Below are positions 8,767 through 17,137 of a DNA stretch of 64,000 nt, in pieces. Numbering within the stretch: the stretch's first letter is position 1; each line of letters opens with the position of its first letter. The position numbers and the translations under genes were made by a program. Source of the stretch: Kribbella aluminosa. Its GTDB lineage: Bacteria; Actinomycetota; Actinomycetes; Propionibacteriales; Kribbellaceae. Under the pieces are notes generated by a model, which made no database searches, was not told the DNA's origin, and saw nothing but the letters and a program-made list of their open reading frames with translations. The stretch is taken from contig NZ_JAGINT010000001.1 of the NCBI RefSeq assembly GCF_017876295.1, positions 1,550,001 to 1,614,000 of the forward strand, given 5' to 3'.

Positions 8767-10533
8767 ATGGAGGAGCTTCTGCGCCTACTGGCCGACGATG
8801 CGCCCGGGAGCGAGCTGTCCCGGGCGGCGGGCGAGGACGCGGTGGCACGGGACCTCGCCTTGCGCATCCGGGCCGGTATGGACGCGAGCAAGAAGCGTGA
8901 GGCGGAGCTGTCCGCACTGGTCGACGTAGCGCGGGAGCTGGCATCAGCACGGGACCCTGGCGGCGTACTGCACACCATCGTCCACCGCGCCCGCACCCTC
9001 GTCGGTACGGACGTCGCGTATCTGACCCTGTACGACGAGACGCGTGGCGACACGTACATGCGGGCCACCGACGGCTCGGTGTCTGCCGCGTTCCAGCAGT
9101 TGCGGCTTCCTCTGGGTGCGGGGCTGGGCGGACTGGTCGCAGAGACGTACAAGCCGTACTGGACCGCGGACTACCCGTCGGATCGGCGCTTCCGGCACAC
9201 CCTGCCGATCGACGACGCCGTCAGCGAGGAGGGCCTCGTAGCCATCTGCGGTACGCCGCTCGTGGTGGACGGGGCGTTCGTAGGCGTGCTGTTCGCGTCC
9301 AACCGGACACGGAGGCCGTTCAGCCGTGACGAGGTGTCGCTGCTCGGTTCACTCGCAACGCTGGCCGCCGTGACACTCGTGCAGGTGCGGGCCGCGGCTG
9401 AGACCGCTGCGGCGCTGGACCAGCTGTCCGCCGCACATGCGGGCGTGGAGCATGCAGCCGCCGCGCATGACCGATTTGCCGAGATCGTGTTGTCCGGTGG
9501 AGACGTGGACGCCATCGCGGCTGCACTGGCCGAGCTGCTGGGCGTGTGGGTCGTGCTGGTCGATGCCAGCGGCAACGAGCTGGCCAACGCGGGACAGGCC
9601 CCTGGTACGCCGATTCCGTGGCAGGAGTCGTCGTCTGGTCGTTTGACCCGTAGCGGTGACTGCTGGGTCGCGACAGCGACTGCCAAGGGCGAACGGCTCG
9701 GTGCGCTGGTCATTGGTGGCGCTGACGACCTGTCCGGCGCCGACCAGCGCATCGTGGAACGGGCAGCCGTTGTCACCGCACTGGTCCTCCTCTTCCGACG
9801 GCAAGCGGCTGAGCAATCTCAACGTGCACAGGCGGACCTACTGGCCGATGTACTCAGCGGAAGCGCCGACCCGCGAACCCTGACCGACCGGCTGCGTCTC
9901 CTGGCCCCGAACCACCGGAACGACCGCCTGGTTGTCGCAGTGTGCCGCGGCGACCACTCCGGCGTACGCGCTCGACTGTCAGCGCTTCTGGAGGACCGAG
10001 TGGTGCTAGCTGGTTCGTACGGCGGGGACTTGGTGCTCCTGTTCGCACGTACCAACGCGGCGTCTGCTGCAGAGGACCTGTCCGAGCTGGCGAAGAGGAC
10101 CGGCGTCACGATTGCGGTGACGGGACCTGCCGCGTGGGGAGAGCCTCTTGTCGAGGCACATCGGCAGGCGTCGCGTCTGGTCACCACAATGGTCCGGCTG
10201 GGGCGCACCGGTGAGTCTGCGACTCCTGACGACCTCGGCGTGGCGGGTCTGGTAGGCGCGTCCGAGGTCGACGTACACACCCACGTGCAGCACGTGCTCG
10301 GTCGGGTGCTCGACTACGACGCCGACCGTGGCACCGACCTCATCGGCACGTTGCAGGCGTACTTCGCCGCGGGCCAGAGCCCGACGCGTGCAGCCGCCTC
10401 GCTCCACATCCACCCGAACACCGTGCAGCAACGCCTCGACCGGATCACCGCACTGCTCGGCAACGGCTGGCAGTCCCCGGACCGCGCCCTCGACATCCAG
10501 GTTGCCCTCCGCCTCCACTCCGCCCTCGGCTGA
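8767..10533 (+). CDS. GAF-domain PucR-family transcriptional regulator
   Basis: A 588-residue cytoplasmic regulator. Residues about 55-205 form a GAF ligand-sensing domain; the centre (about 240-480) is the GGDEF-like/CdaR-type region; the C-terminus has the PucR helix-turn-helix (QSPTRAAASLHIHPNTVQQR and the following RLDRITALLG). This layout is typical of actinobacterial activators of hydroxy-acid and purine catabolism. The ATG at 8767 lies 4 bp after the transporter stop, so all three genes are probably one transcript and the regulator controls its own operon, possibly through the palindrome at 6658-6679. Confidence 0.85.
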   Translation: MEELLRLLADDAPGSELSRAAGEDAVARDLALRIRAGMDASKKREAELSALVDVARELASARDPGGVLHTIVHRARTLVGTDVAYLTLYDETRGDTYMRATDGSVSAAFQQLRLPLGAGLGGLVAETYKPYWTADYPSDRRFRHTLPIDDAVSEEGLVAICGTPLVVDGAFVGVLFASNRTRRPFSRDEVSLLGSLATLAAVTLVQVRAAAETAAALDQLSAAHAGVEHAAAAHDRFAEIVLSGGDVDAIAAALAELLGVWVVLVDASGNELANAGQAPGTPIPWQESSSGRLTRSGDCWVATATAKGERLGALVIGGADDLSGADQRIVERAAVVTALVLLFRRQAAEQSQRAQADLLADVLSGSADPRTLTDRLRLLAPNHRNDRLVVAVCRGDHSGVRARLSALLEDRVVLAGSYGGDLVLLFARTNAASAAEDLSELAKRTGVTIAVTGPAAWGEPLVEAHRQASRLVTTMVRLGRTGESATPDDLGVAGLVGASEVDVHTHVQHVLGRVLDYDADRGTDLIGTLQAYFAAGQSPTRAAASLHIHPNTVQQRLDRITALLGNGWQSPDRALDIQVALRLHSALG

Positions 10534-10691
10534 CCGTGTCGGCTGTTCGGCCGACGGCAGGTCACCCGAACGATCTCCTCTGTCGTCCATTCACCCGCTG
10601 TGACGGACGTTGTGGGGCGCCCACTCTGTAGGCGAAGTCAACGCCCAGTGCGGTGACACAGAATGGCGCCGGGAGGTGTCAGACGGCGGAT

Positions 10692-10943
10692 GGGCGAATC
10701 ATCACAGTCTTCGCGGCCAAGGGCGCGTAGCAATGGGCCGGGGCCTTGACGGCGGATCGAATTGCCGCGCTGGTCACGACGTTCCGGCCCGGTCTGGATT
10801 GCCTGCTGGCACCGACAGGTCCGGGGGACGCGACGCAGGTCTCGCCCGCATTCGTCGACGAACTGCTGCCCGTGCTGCGCGGTGCATACGACTTCGTCGT
10901 CGTCGATACGCCGGCGCCAACTGGTCAGTGCGCCTCGGCCTGA
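10692..10943 (+). pseudogene. CpaE/MinD-like ATPase remnant
   Basis: One frame reads GRIITVFAAKGA, a stop (10728-10730), then LTADRIAALVTTFRPGLDCL, LAPTGPGDATQVSPAFVDEL and LRGAYDFVVVDTPAPTGQ before a stop at 10943. In intact CpaE-like septum/pilus ATPases the first segment is the deviant Walker A (sAKGGxGKT) and the last the Walker B (YDxVVVDTP); between them about 60-80 residues are expected. Here the P-loop and the following strand are deleted, joined directly to the middle domain, and the C-terminal third is absent. The rest of 10534-11081 shows no other gene. Confidence 0.6.
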
Positions 10944-11081
10944 TCAAGCCTGAGCTCAGCGCCACCGCCTAGGGCACGAGCGCCTGCCGCGACCACAGGC
11001 CCGTGGTCGAGGTCCTTGGGCGGCACAACCGCTCGGAGAGTTACTCTCGGCTGAAAGTTGTATCGCACGGTGAGGAGAGCT

Positions 11082-11372
11082 ATGTCGGCCCAGTTCCGGG
11101 AAGAGGCAGCCTGCGGGTACGACGCCTGCGCGTGCTCGCGAAAGGTGTCCGGCAGGCGTTGCCGGCGAGCTGTCCGGCCGGGTACCTCCTCGACCGGATC
11201 CGGCGACAGGCGGGTGACACTCGTCGTCAGCGCATTCGCCGACGGACCGCGACGGTATTCCGATCTGTCGCACCGGATCGCCGTGATCCAGAAGGCGCTC
11301 CGCTCGCCCGAGCGCGACGGCCTGCTGAGGTGGTCGGTCACACCGGCCGTCGACGTGAGCGCCTCGGCATGA
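11082..11372 (+). pseudogene. HxlR-family regulator remnant
   Basis: Begins with a good ribosome-binding site (GAGGAG) and MSAQFREEAACGYDACAC, the usual HxlR start with its conserved Cys, and later reads VTLVVSAFADGPRRYSDLSH, RIAVIQKAL and ERDGLLRWSVTP, the winged-helix core. Between these blocks about 15 residues look out of frame (GYLLDRI is in another frame), and in the recognition region several residues are missing compared with the family pattern. The wing/dimer tail is cut by a stop at 11370. Probably a decayed redox- or metabolite-sensing HxlR repressor; a short functional protein is unlikely. Confidence 0.5.
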
Positions 11373-11980
11373 CAGATCGTCGAGTCGTGGTCGTCGTCGT
11401 ACCGGCCGCAGGTACCTGGGCGCCACCCGGGCGGGACGCCGAGGCGTGGCGGCTGGCGCTCGCGGAGGACACCTACGAGGTGCTCGCCGCGCTGGACCGC
11501 GTCGACGTCGCGGTAGCGGTCGCCGGCGGGGACGAGGCCGCAGTGGCGGAGGTGAGTGCGTTGACGTGGCCGGGCACGCCGACGTACGCCGTGGATGTGC
11601 ACCGGCCGGTTCTGCACGCGGTGGAGCTCGCCGGTCCGGCCGCGGCCGTCGTCGCGGTGTCGCATGACGTACCTGATCTGCCTGGACTGCTGATCGGGAA
11701 GCTCTTCCGCGCCCTCAGCCACGCCGACCTCGCCGTCACTCCTGCCGAAGACGGCTCGCTGGCGGCAATCGGCGTGAACGTGCCGGTCGCCGGCTGGGTC
11801 GCGGACTTCTCCCCGCACTTCGACACCTCGCTTGCGGATTTGGACGCCCGCAAACCCCGACGGCATGCCGTCGCAATCGGCCCGGGATGGCACCGTCTGC
11901 GGTCGAATGCTGACATAGCGCGACTGGATCCCGGGCTCGAAGGCTGGGATGCGACGAGATCTCTACTTCGACACTCCTGA
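11369..11980 (+). CDS. GT-A/nucleotidyltransferase-like protein (DUF2064-like)
   Basis: A 203-residue protein with a Rossmann-like start (VVVVVVPAAGTWAPPG) and later SHDVPDLPGLLIGKLFRAL and TPAEDGSLAAIGVNVP. The pattern xxDxPxLPxxLI ... PAxDGGxxxIG is that of DUF2064 and CofC-like GT-A fold transferases, which use nucleotide-activated substrates. The Asp-x-Pro metal site is preserved, but the DGG is DGS here. No signal peptide. It overlaps the HxlR remnant stop by 4 bp (ATGA) and lies in a decayed neighbourhood, so whether it is still expressed is uncertain. Family assignment is from memory and moderate only. Confidence 0.5.
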   Translation: MTDRRVVVVVVPAAGTWAPPGRDAEAWRLALAEDTYEVLAALDRVDVAVAVAGGDEAAVAEVSALTWPGTPTYAVDVHRPVLHAVELAGPAAAVVAVSHDVPDLPGLLIGKLFRALSHADLAVTPAEDGSLAAIGVNVPVAGWVADFSPHFDTSLADLDARKPRRHAVAIGPGWHRLRSNADIARLDPGLEGWDATRSLLRHS

Positions 11981-12140
11981 GCCGTCACCTTCTCTGGCCC
12001 GGCTCGTTCACCATGCAGCGGGGACTTCGGGGGAAGTCCAGCTGACCGCCGATGCCGTTCAGGGGCGGCACCCGACCGTCAGCCACCCAGCAGGCCACAT
12101 CGGGGGGATGTGGCCGGGGCGGCGGTATGACGGGACTGCA

Positions 12141-12194
12141 CGGGGATCGCAGTACGAGCGGGGATCGCTGTACCAGCGGGGGAACGTGTTGCTG
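12141..12194. repeat. 18-bp imperfect tandem repeat, three units
   Basis: Units CGGGGATCGCAGTACGAG (12141-12158), CGGGGATCGCTGTACCAG (12159-12176) and a diverged CGGGGGAACGTGTTGCTG (12177-12194). Further GGGGATCG and GCAGTACGAGG fragments follow to about 12250, so the array was probably longer. Confidence 0.7.
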
Positions 12195-12323
12195 GGGATC
12201 ACGGGATTGGCAGTACGAGGGGAACGGGGGATCGCGCTGCCTGCGGGGATCGTGGGGGCTCGCGAGGGCAGGCGGTGCGAGGGGGTAGCGGGGGCGGGGC
12301 TTGGGGTGCCCTGTTGTGGGGAG

Positions 12324-12351
12324 GTGGGCCGGCCGACTCGGGTCGGCCCAC
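12324..12351. terminator. hairpin downstream of the Nudix gene
   Basis: GGCCGAC and GTCGGCC (12331-12337 and 12342-12348) form a 4-bp-loop stem, with an alternative TGGGCCG/CGGCCCA pairing. It lies about 75 bp beyond the minus-strand Nudix stop. There is no T-run, as is common in this GC range. Confidence 0.4.
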
Positions 12352-12371
12352 AGGTCAGAGACTCGGTCGGA

Positions 12372-12413
12372 CCGTCGTGTGAAGGGCGGGCGCCGTCGTG
12401 TGAAGGGCGAGTG
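12372..12413. repeat. 21-bp direct repeat, two units
   Basis: CCGTCGTGTGAAGGGCG is present at 12372-12388 and 12393-12409, each followed by a 4-base spacer (GGCG, AGTG), just before the stop codon of the Nudix gene on the other strand. Confidence 0.7.
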
Positions 12414-12426
12414 TCTGGTGTCGCGG

Positions 12427-13005
12427 TCAGTTGCGTGAGAGGTGGTCGCGCGCTCGTGCGGCCAGGTCGCGGACGGACGAGTCCGTGTCCGGCGGGAGCT
12501 CGTCGATCGGGAACCAAGCGAGGTCCTCGGACTCTTCGCTCACGACGTACTGCGTGTCAGCGGTCGCAGTCACGAGGAACTGGACGTCGAGGTGGTACAC
12601 ACCGGCGCATCCACCGGCGAGCAGCAGATGGCGTGAGAGCCGCAGCGGTTCGCGACCGACTGTCAGGTTTGTCAGCCCGGACTCTTCAGTCGCTTCCCGC
12701 AGGGCGGCGCCACTCAGGGTGACGTCTCCCGGCTCGCAATGCCCGCCCAACTGGAGCCACCGCCCGACTGTCTTGTGCAATGTCAGCAGGGTGTTGTCGC
12801 CCGCGCCGTCAACCACCAGCGCACTGGCCGTCACATGTTCGGGCCGGCAGCCGCGCCACATGCCGTCCACGTGCTCAGCCAGGTGGCGCAGGTAACGCTT
12901 CCGCAACTCCTCCTGGTCCCTGTCCGGCGCACACCAGTCATCCAGAACCCGAACCGCATCCCCACGAAGCACCCCGCCAGTCTCCCCGTCCACTCTCGGA
13001 GCCAT
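12427..13005 (-). CDS. Nudix hydrolase
   Basis: A 192-residue protein with a Nudix box at residues 88-111: GGHCEPGD then ALREATEESGL, which contains the REx2EExG metal-binding core. It belongs to the single-domain Nudix group that hydrolyses nucleoside diphosphates linked to another moiety; the exact substrate cannot be told. The N-terminal 50 residues are helical and acidic, as in actinobacterial homologues of this length. It is monocistronic, transcribed in the same direction as the DUF2342 gene upstream (76 bp gap). Confidence 0.85.
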   Translation of the reverse strand: MAPRVDGETGGVLRGDAVRVLDDWCAPDRDQEELRKRYLRHLAEHVDGMWRGCRPEHVTASALVVDGAGDNTLLTLHKTVGRWLQLGGHCEPGDVTLSGAALREATEESGLTNLTVGREPLRLSRHLLLAGGCAGVYHLDVQFLVTATADTQYVVSEESEDLAWFPIDELPPDTDSSVRDLAARARDHLSRN

Positions 13006-13080
13006 TCACCCGGGTCTGCGCCGACAGCGCCCTCTCGCACGGATCGCACCGCGCGGGAGGGAGGGCTGGAGCAGGTTGGC

Positions 13081-14415
13081 CTACTTCGTCGGGTTGTCGC
13101 CGTCGTCGTTCTGAGGGTGGGACTGGTCACCAGGCTCTGTGTCTGGGGTGTCTTCAGCGTCCAGGAAGTCGGTGATGTCGATGTCGGAGAGCTCGCCGGC
13201 GTGTTGGGCGAAGCCGATGGGGTCGTCGAGGTCGCTGGTGCTGGGCATCAGGTCGGGGTGGGACCAGAGGTTGTCGCGGCCGTCGGTGCCACGGGCGTCG
13301 CGGACGGCGGCCCAGAGGTTGGCGGCGTCGCGGAGGCGTCGCGGGCGGAGCTGGAGGCCGACGAGGGTGGCGAACGTCTGCTCGGCGGGGCCTCCGGCCG
13401 CCCGCCGGCGACGTACGGTCTCGGCGAGCTGGATCGCGGACGGCATCCGGTCCTTGGTGGCTTCGCGGACGACGTCGTCGACCCAGCCCTCGACCAGCGC
13501 GAGGGTGGTCTCGAGCCGGACCAGGGCCGCCTTCTGCTGCTCGGAGTCCTCGGGCTCGAACAGCCCGCCGGCGAGCGCCTCCTGCATGGCTTCCGGGTTC
13601 TGCGGGTCGATGTCGACCATTGCGCGCTCGATCTTGCCGGTGTCGACCTCGATCCCGGCCGCGTAGTCGGCGACCGCGGCGAGCAGGTGCTGCCGCAGCC
13701 ACGGCACACCGGCGTACAGCCGCTGGTGCGCGACCTCGCGAAGCGCCAGGTACAGCCGGACGTCCTCGTCGGTCAGGCCGAGCCCCTCGGCGAACTTGGC
13801 GACGTTGTCCGGTAGCAGGATCGCCTGGCCGGTCGGGCCGAGCGGCAGGCCGATGTCGGACGAGCTGACGACCTCGCCGGCGAGCTCGCCGAGGGCCTGG
13901 CCGACCTGCGCGCCGAACACCGATCCGCCGAGCTGCCGCAGCATCCCGGCCATCGGACCGGCGAACTGCTGCGCCTCGGCGGGCAGGGCGTTGCCCATCG
14001 CGCCGGCGACGTGCTCGGCCACCGGGTCGACGATCGTCTGCCAGACCGGGAGCGTGTTCTCGACCCACTCGGCGCGGCTCCACGCCTGCGACGTCGTGGA
14101 GACCTCCGGCAGCGTGGTCGCGTCGTTCAGCCAGTGCTCGGCGAGGCGGACCGCGTCGGCGACCCGGTCGCTGTCGGTGGCCGTCATCGACCGGTCCCCG
14201 GCGGCGGAGACGGTCTTGCGGGCAATGTCCTTGGCCAGGTCCCAGTTCACCGGCTTGCCGTCGGCCGAACCGCTCAGCAGCTGCTGGACCTGGGCGAAGA
14301 TCGCGTTCAGGTCCGGGGTGCCGCCCGCGCCGGCCGCACCGGAGAACTGCGAGAACATGGCCTCGAACGGCGTTCCCTTGAACGGGTTGTCCGGGTTGTC
14401 CGGTTCGTCGCTCAT
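13081..14415 (-). CDS. zinc-dependent metalloprotease-like protein (TIGR03624/DUF2342)
   Basis: A 444-residue protein conserved in Actinobacteria. The Gly/Ala/Pro-rich N-terminus (NPFKGTPFEAMF) and the segments LPDNVAKFAEGLGL, ALREVAHQRLY (225-235) and VPWLRQHL are characteristic of the DUF2342 family, whose structures resemble zincins, although the HExxH motif is degenerate here (EVAHQ). No signal peptide. Function is unproven; it is sometimes listed with F420-associated hydrolases because of genomic neighbours. It is divergent from moaE across a 304-bp gap, and the same block (DUF2342, PDZ/S16, PPA1309, UPF0182) is commonly kept together, suggesting a housekeeping role. Confidence 0.85.
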   Translation of the reverse strand: MSDEPDNPDNPFKGTPFEAMFSQFSGAAGAGGTPDLNAIFAQVQQLLSGSADGKPVNWDLAKDIARKTVSAAGDRSMTATDSDRVADAVRLAEHWLNDATTLPEVSTTSQAWSRAEWVENTLPVWQTIVDPVAEHVAGAMGNALPAEAQQFAGPMAGMLRQLGGSVFGAQVGQALGELAGEVVSSSDIGLPLGPTGQAILLPDNVAKFAEGLGLTDEDVRLYLALREVAHQRLYAGVPWLRQHLLAAVADYAAGIEVDTGKIERAMVDIDPQNPEAMQEALAGGLFEPEDSEQQKAALVRLETTLALVEGWVDDVVREATKDRMPSAIQLAETVRRRRAAGGPAEQTFATLVGLQLRPRRLRDAANLWAAVRDARGTDGRDNLWSHPDLMPSTSDLDDPIGFAQHAGELSDIDITDFLDAEDTPDTEPGDQSHPQNDDGDNPTK

Positions 14416-14719
14416 CGATGGGCCTTCCTGTGCGGGTGGGGCGTACTACTCCAAACGTACTGGTTAGGCCCACCAGTTCCGCCCCGGGTGAACGCAGTAC
14501 TTCTCCTGTTCGCCGCAGGCAGAGCCGCGCAGCGGCCCGATAACTAGGTGGGCAGGGCAACTGTTCCTCCGGGTGTACGCCGGACCACGCACCGCAGCAC
14601 CCGGGGTCGCCGAAGCGGGAGCGGATGTCGGGGAACTCCGGGCCGGGAGGGAGAATTGCGGTACGGGGGATGGGATGGTGGGGTGTGCAGGCCGGGGACC
14701 AGGCGGGAATGAGGAACGG
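14416..14719. other. divergent intergenic region
   Basis: Between the DUF2342 gene and moaE there is no convincing gene. An in-frame upstream extension of moaE exists from 14573 but is low-complexity and lacks a ribosome-binding site. A CTGGTTAGGCCCACCAG partial palindrome lies at about 14459-14475. No clear promoter could be picked. Confidence 0.5.
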
Positions 14720-15145
14720 ATGAGCGACGCGATCAGGCTGCTGGACATTCGCGACGGCGCGTTGTCCAGTGACGAGGTGCTGGCAGCCGTCGCCGATCCG
14801 ACGGCGGGCGGAACTGCGCTTTTCATCGGCACGGTGCGCAACCACGACCAGGACAAGCCGGTCGACAGACTGAGCTACGAGGCGCACCCGGACGCGCTCG
14901 AGCACCTTCGGAAGGTCGCGCAGCGTGTCTGCGACGACCCCGCGGTGACTGCGCTGGCCGCCGTGCACCGGACCGGGGACTTGGTGATCGGCGACGCCGC
15001 GGTGATCGTGGCGGTGGCCGCATCGCACCGGGACGTCGCGTTCGCCGCCTGCCGCCAGCTGATCGACGACCTGAAGGCCGAGGTCCCGATTTGGAAACAC
15101 CAGCACTTCATCGACGGTGGCAGCGAGTGGGTAGGAGCGCACTGA
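14720..15145 (+). CDS. moaE: molybdopterin synthase catalytic subunit
   Basis: A 141-residue protein matching MoaE in length and motifs: GGTALFIGTVRNHDQ (30-44), LSYEAHPDAL (51-60), IGDAAVIVAVAASHR (90-104) and VPIWKHQHFIDG with the active-site lysine Lys126 and nearby Lys119. MoaE accepts sulfur from MoaD to convert precursor Z to molybdopterin. The ATG at 14720 is chosen over an upstream in-frame start because GAGGA lies just before it and it gives the family length. No moaD is adjacent. It could serve the YdeP-like enzyme at 4314. A small membrane protein gene follows 30 bp later. Confidence 0.9.
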   Translation: MSDAIRLLDIRDGALSSDEVLAAVADPTAGGTALFIGTVRNHDQDKPVDRLSYEAHPDALEHLRKVAQRVCDDPAVTALAAVHRTGDLVIGDAAVIVAVAASHRDVAFAACRQLIDDLKAEVPIWKHQHFIDGGSEWVGAH

Positions 15146-15175
15146 CACGTACTCTGGGCGCATGAAGGTGGCCGG

Positions 15176-15448
15176 ATGAAGGTTTTGGCGTGGCTGGCGT
15201 TCCCGCTGGTCGCCACGCTGCTCGCGATGTGCTGGGCGGCCTGGCGTGGCTGGCGCAGCCGCGAGCCGCGCCGGTCCGGAGGCCCCTTCGCCTCGGTGGA
15301 CGAGTTCCGCCGCTTCAGCGCCGCGCTGGCGGCTCCGGGTCCGCGGGCCACTCCGGAACGTCGCCGGGCCCTGGGTCGTCGTAATCATCAGCCGGTCTCC
15401 GAGGACCGTGGCTCCGGCTCCACCAAGATCGCAGGGCAGGGTTCGTGA
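15176..15448 (+). CDS. small single-pass membrane protein
   Basis: A 90-residue basic protein with one N-terminal hydrophobic helix (LAWLAFPLVATLLAMCWAAW, residues 4-23) and an Arg/Pro-rich cytoplasmic tail. No family recognised. Its stop overlaps the GTG start of the PDZ/S16 protease gene by 4 bp (GTGA), so the two are translationally coupled; a partner or regulator of that membrane protease is conceivable but unproven. Confidence 0.65.
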   Translation: MKVLAWLAFPLVATLLAMCWAAWRGWRSREPRRSGGPFASVDEFRRFSAALAAPGPRATPERRRALGRRNHQPVSEDRGSGSTKIAGQGS

Positions 15449-16479
15449 CACGTCGTACCGCCACATTGGTCACCTCGATCGTCGTGCTTGTCGTCTCGCT
15501 GGGACTGGTGACCGCCTTCCCGGTGCCCTTCGTCTCCTTCAGCCCGGGCCCGGTCAAGGACACCCTGGGGACGGCGAAGGACAAACCGGTCATCGAGATC
15601 ACCGGCCACGAGACCTTCCCGACGTCCGGGCAGCTGGACCTGACCACCGTGTCGGTGACCTCGCCGGACCGGCAGTTGACGCTTCCGCAGGCGATGCGGA
15701 ACTGGCTGGACCCGCACCACGACCTGTTCCCGCGCGACATCATCTATCCGCCCAGCCAGAGCGCCGACCAGGTGGAGCAGCAGAACACCGCGGAGATGAG
15801 CGGATCCCAGGACAGCGCGGTCGCGGCCGCGCTGCAGGCGGCGAACGTCCCGTTCCACACCAAGGTGGCGACGGTGGCCGACAACTCGCCGGCGCAGGGC
15901 AAGCTGAAGCCCGGCGACCTGGTGCTGGCGGTCGACGGTCATACCGTGACGCAGATCCCGCAGGTCGGCGACCTGGTCCGCAAGCACAAGGTCGGCCAGA
16001 ACGTGGTGTTCCTGATCCGCCGCGGAACCGCCGAGCAGACGGTCGAGTTGAAGACCGCCGCCACGCCCGGCGACGCGACCCGGCCGATGGTCGGGATCAC
16101 GATCGGCGTCGACTCGCAGGTCAAGGTGACGGTCAATCTCGGCCAGGACATCGGCGGCCCGAGCGCAGGCACCGCGTTCGCGCTGGCCATCTATGACAAG
16201 CTGACCCCGGGTGCGCTGCTGAACGGGAAGCACGTCGCCGGCACCGGGACGATCGACGCGCTCGGCCAGGTCGGTGCGATCGGCGGTATCCAGCAGAAGA
16301 TCGCCGGCGCCAAGGACGACGGTGCCACGGTGTTCCTGGTCCCGGCGCCGAACTGCGAGGCCGCGCTGCACGCGGACGTCGGCGGCATCCAGCTGGTGAA
16401 GATCAGCACGCTGACCGGCGCGATCAGCGCGCTGAAGGCGATCGCCAGCGGTAAGGGTGACGTCCCGTCGTGCAGCTAG
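15445..16479 (+). CDS. PDZ domain-containing S16 (Lon-like) membrane protease, YlbL type
   Basis: A 344-residue protein with an N-terminal anchor (residues 7-27), a PDZ domain (about 145-215, containing GKLKPGDLVLAVDGH) and a C-terminal Lon-type S16 protease domain. The catalytic dyad is visible: Ser240 in GGPSAGTAFALAIYDKL and Lys285 in GGIQQKIAGA. The domain faces outside the membrane in this family. B. subtilis YlbL takes part in degrading the checkpoint inhibitor YneA; mycobacterial homologues are largely uncharacterised. GTG start, coupled to the preceding small gene; PPA1309 and UPF0182 genes follow in the same direction. Confidence 0.9.
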   Translation: MTRRTATLVTSIVVLVVSLGLVTAFPVPFVSFSPGPVKDTLGTAKDKPVIEITGHETFPTSGQLDLTTVSVTSPDRQLTLPQAMRNWLDPHHDLFPRDIIYPPSQSADQVEQQNTAEMSGSQDSAVAAALQAANVPFHTKVATVADNSPAQGKLKPGDLVLAVDGHTVTQIPQVGDLVRKHKVGQNVVFLIRRGTAEQTVELKTAATPGDATRPMVGITIGVDSQVKVTVNLGQDIGGPSAGTAFALAIYDKLTPGALLNGKHVAGTGTIDALGQVGAIGGIQQKIAGAKDDGATVFLVPAPNCEAALHADVGGIQLVKISTLTGAISALKAIASGKGDVPSCS

Positions 16480-16525
16480 TGAGCGACCTGAACGAACCGG
16501 CCAGCCGAAGGGAAGATCAGCCGGC

Positions 16526-17137
16526 ATGGAATCCGTAGGCACGCTGCCTCCTGACGCGCTCAGTCGCGCGGTCGTCGAGATCGAGAAGCACGTGAGCAGC
16601 GCGGGCTGGGACCAGCCCGCGCAGCTGTTCGCGCTGGTCCCGACCGCGGAACTGCTCCGCGCCGAACCGCAACTGGCCGCCGAACTCGGCGCCGAGGACG
16701 CGTCCCAGCCGCTGACCCCGGTCGCCCAGGGCGAGCTTCCCGGCGGCGTCGACGACGACAACCTGGCCAACACGCTCGGCCGGATCGAGTGGCCCGACGG
16801 GGTGGCCGGCTGCGCGGTGGCGATCGAGCGGATCGTGCTGCCCGCGGCGGCCGAGTCCGGGCTGTCCAGCGTCGAGTCGGATGCGGAGCTGGCCCGGCTG
16901 GCCGGCAGCGATCCGCGCCGGCACGAGGTCCGGATGGTCGCTGCGGTGCTCCGCGAGGGCGGCCACTTCGGCGCCGTCCGGTTGCGCGCGCACGACGAGG
17001 CCAGCGCCGTACTCACCGGCGTCGACCTGGTCCCCACGCTGTGCGAAGTACTGTCTTTGACATTCGAACCTTCGGTCGGCAGCCGGTCGGGCACGGGTTC
17101 AGCGGTCGATGGCGACGACGAGGAGAAGCGACCATGA
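16526..17137 (+). CDS. PPA1309-family protein
   Basis: A 203-residue acidic soluble protein that matches the actinobacterial PPA1309 family: ALSRAVVEIEKHVSSAGWDQ at the start, RLFALV-type segment (PAQLFALVPTAELLR), IEWPDGVAGCAVAIERIVLP in the centre and RHEVRMVAAVLREGGHF near the end. Function unknown. The ATG at 16526 gives the family N-terminus. Its stop overlaps the ATG of the UPF0182 gene by 4 bp (ATGA); this pairing is conserved in the group, suggesting linked roles. Confidence 0.85.
   Translation: MESVGTLPPDALSRAVVEIEKHVSSAGWDQPAQLFALVPTAELLRAEPQLAAELGAEDASQPLTPVAQGELPGGVDDDNLANTLGRIEWPDGVAGCAVAIERIVLPAAAESGLSSVESDAELARLAGSDPRRHEVRMVAAVLREGGHFGAVRLRAHDEASAVLTGVDLVPTLCEVLSLTFEPSVGSRSGTGSAVDGDDEEKRP

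Larger units (their letters stand above)
11981..12426. other. non-coding GC-rich interval with short repeats
   Basis: This 446-bp gap between convergent genes has no believable gene; open frames here are low-complexity, Pro/Arg/Ser-rich. It holds the 18-bp repeat array at 12141-12194, a hairpin at 12324-12351 and a 21-bp duplicate at 12372-12413. Confidence 0.6.

Noticed and set aside
12141..12413. CRISPR-like array
   Set aside because: Units are contiguous without unique spacers, and no cas genes are nearby.
12059..12517. Minus-strand 152-residue Ser/Pro-rich frame across the repeat interval
   Set aside because: Low-complexity and dependent on repeats; overlaps the Nudix 3' end in another frame.
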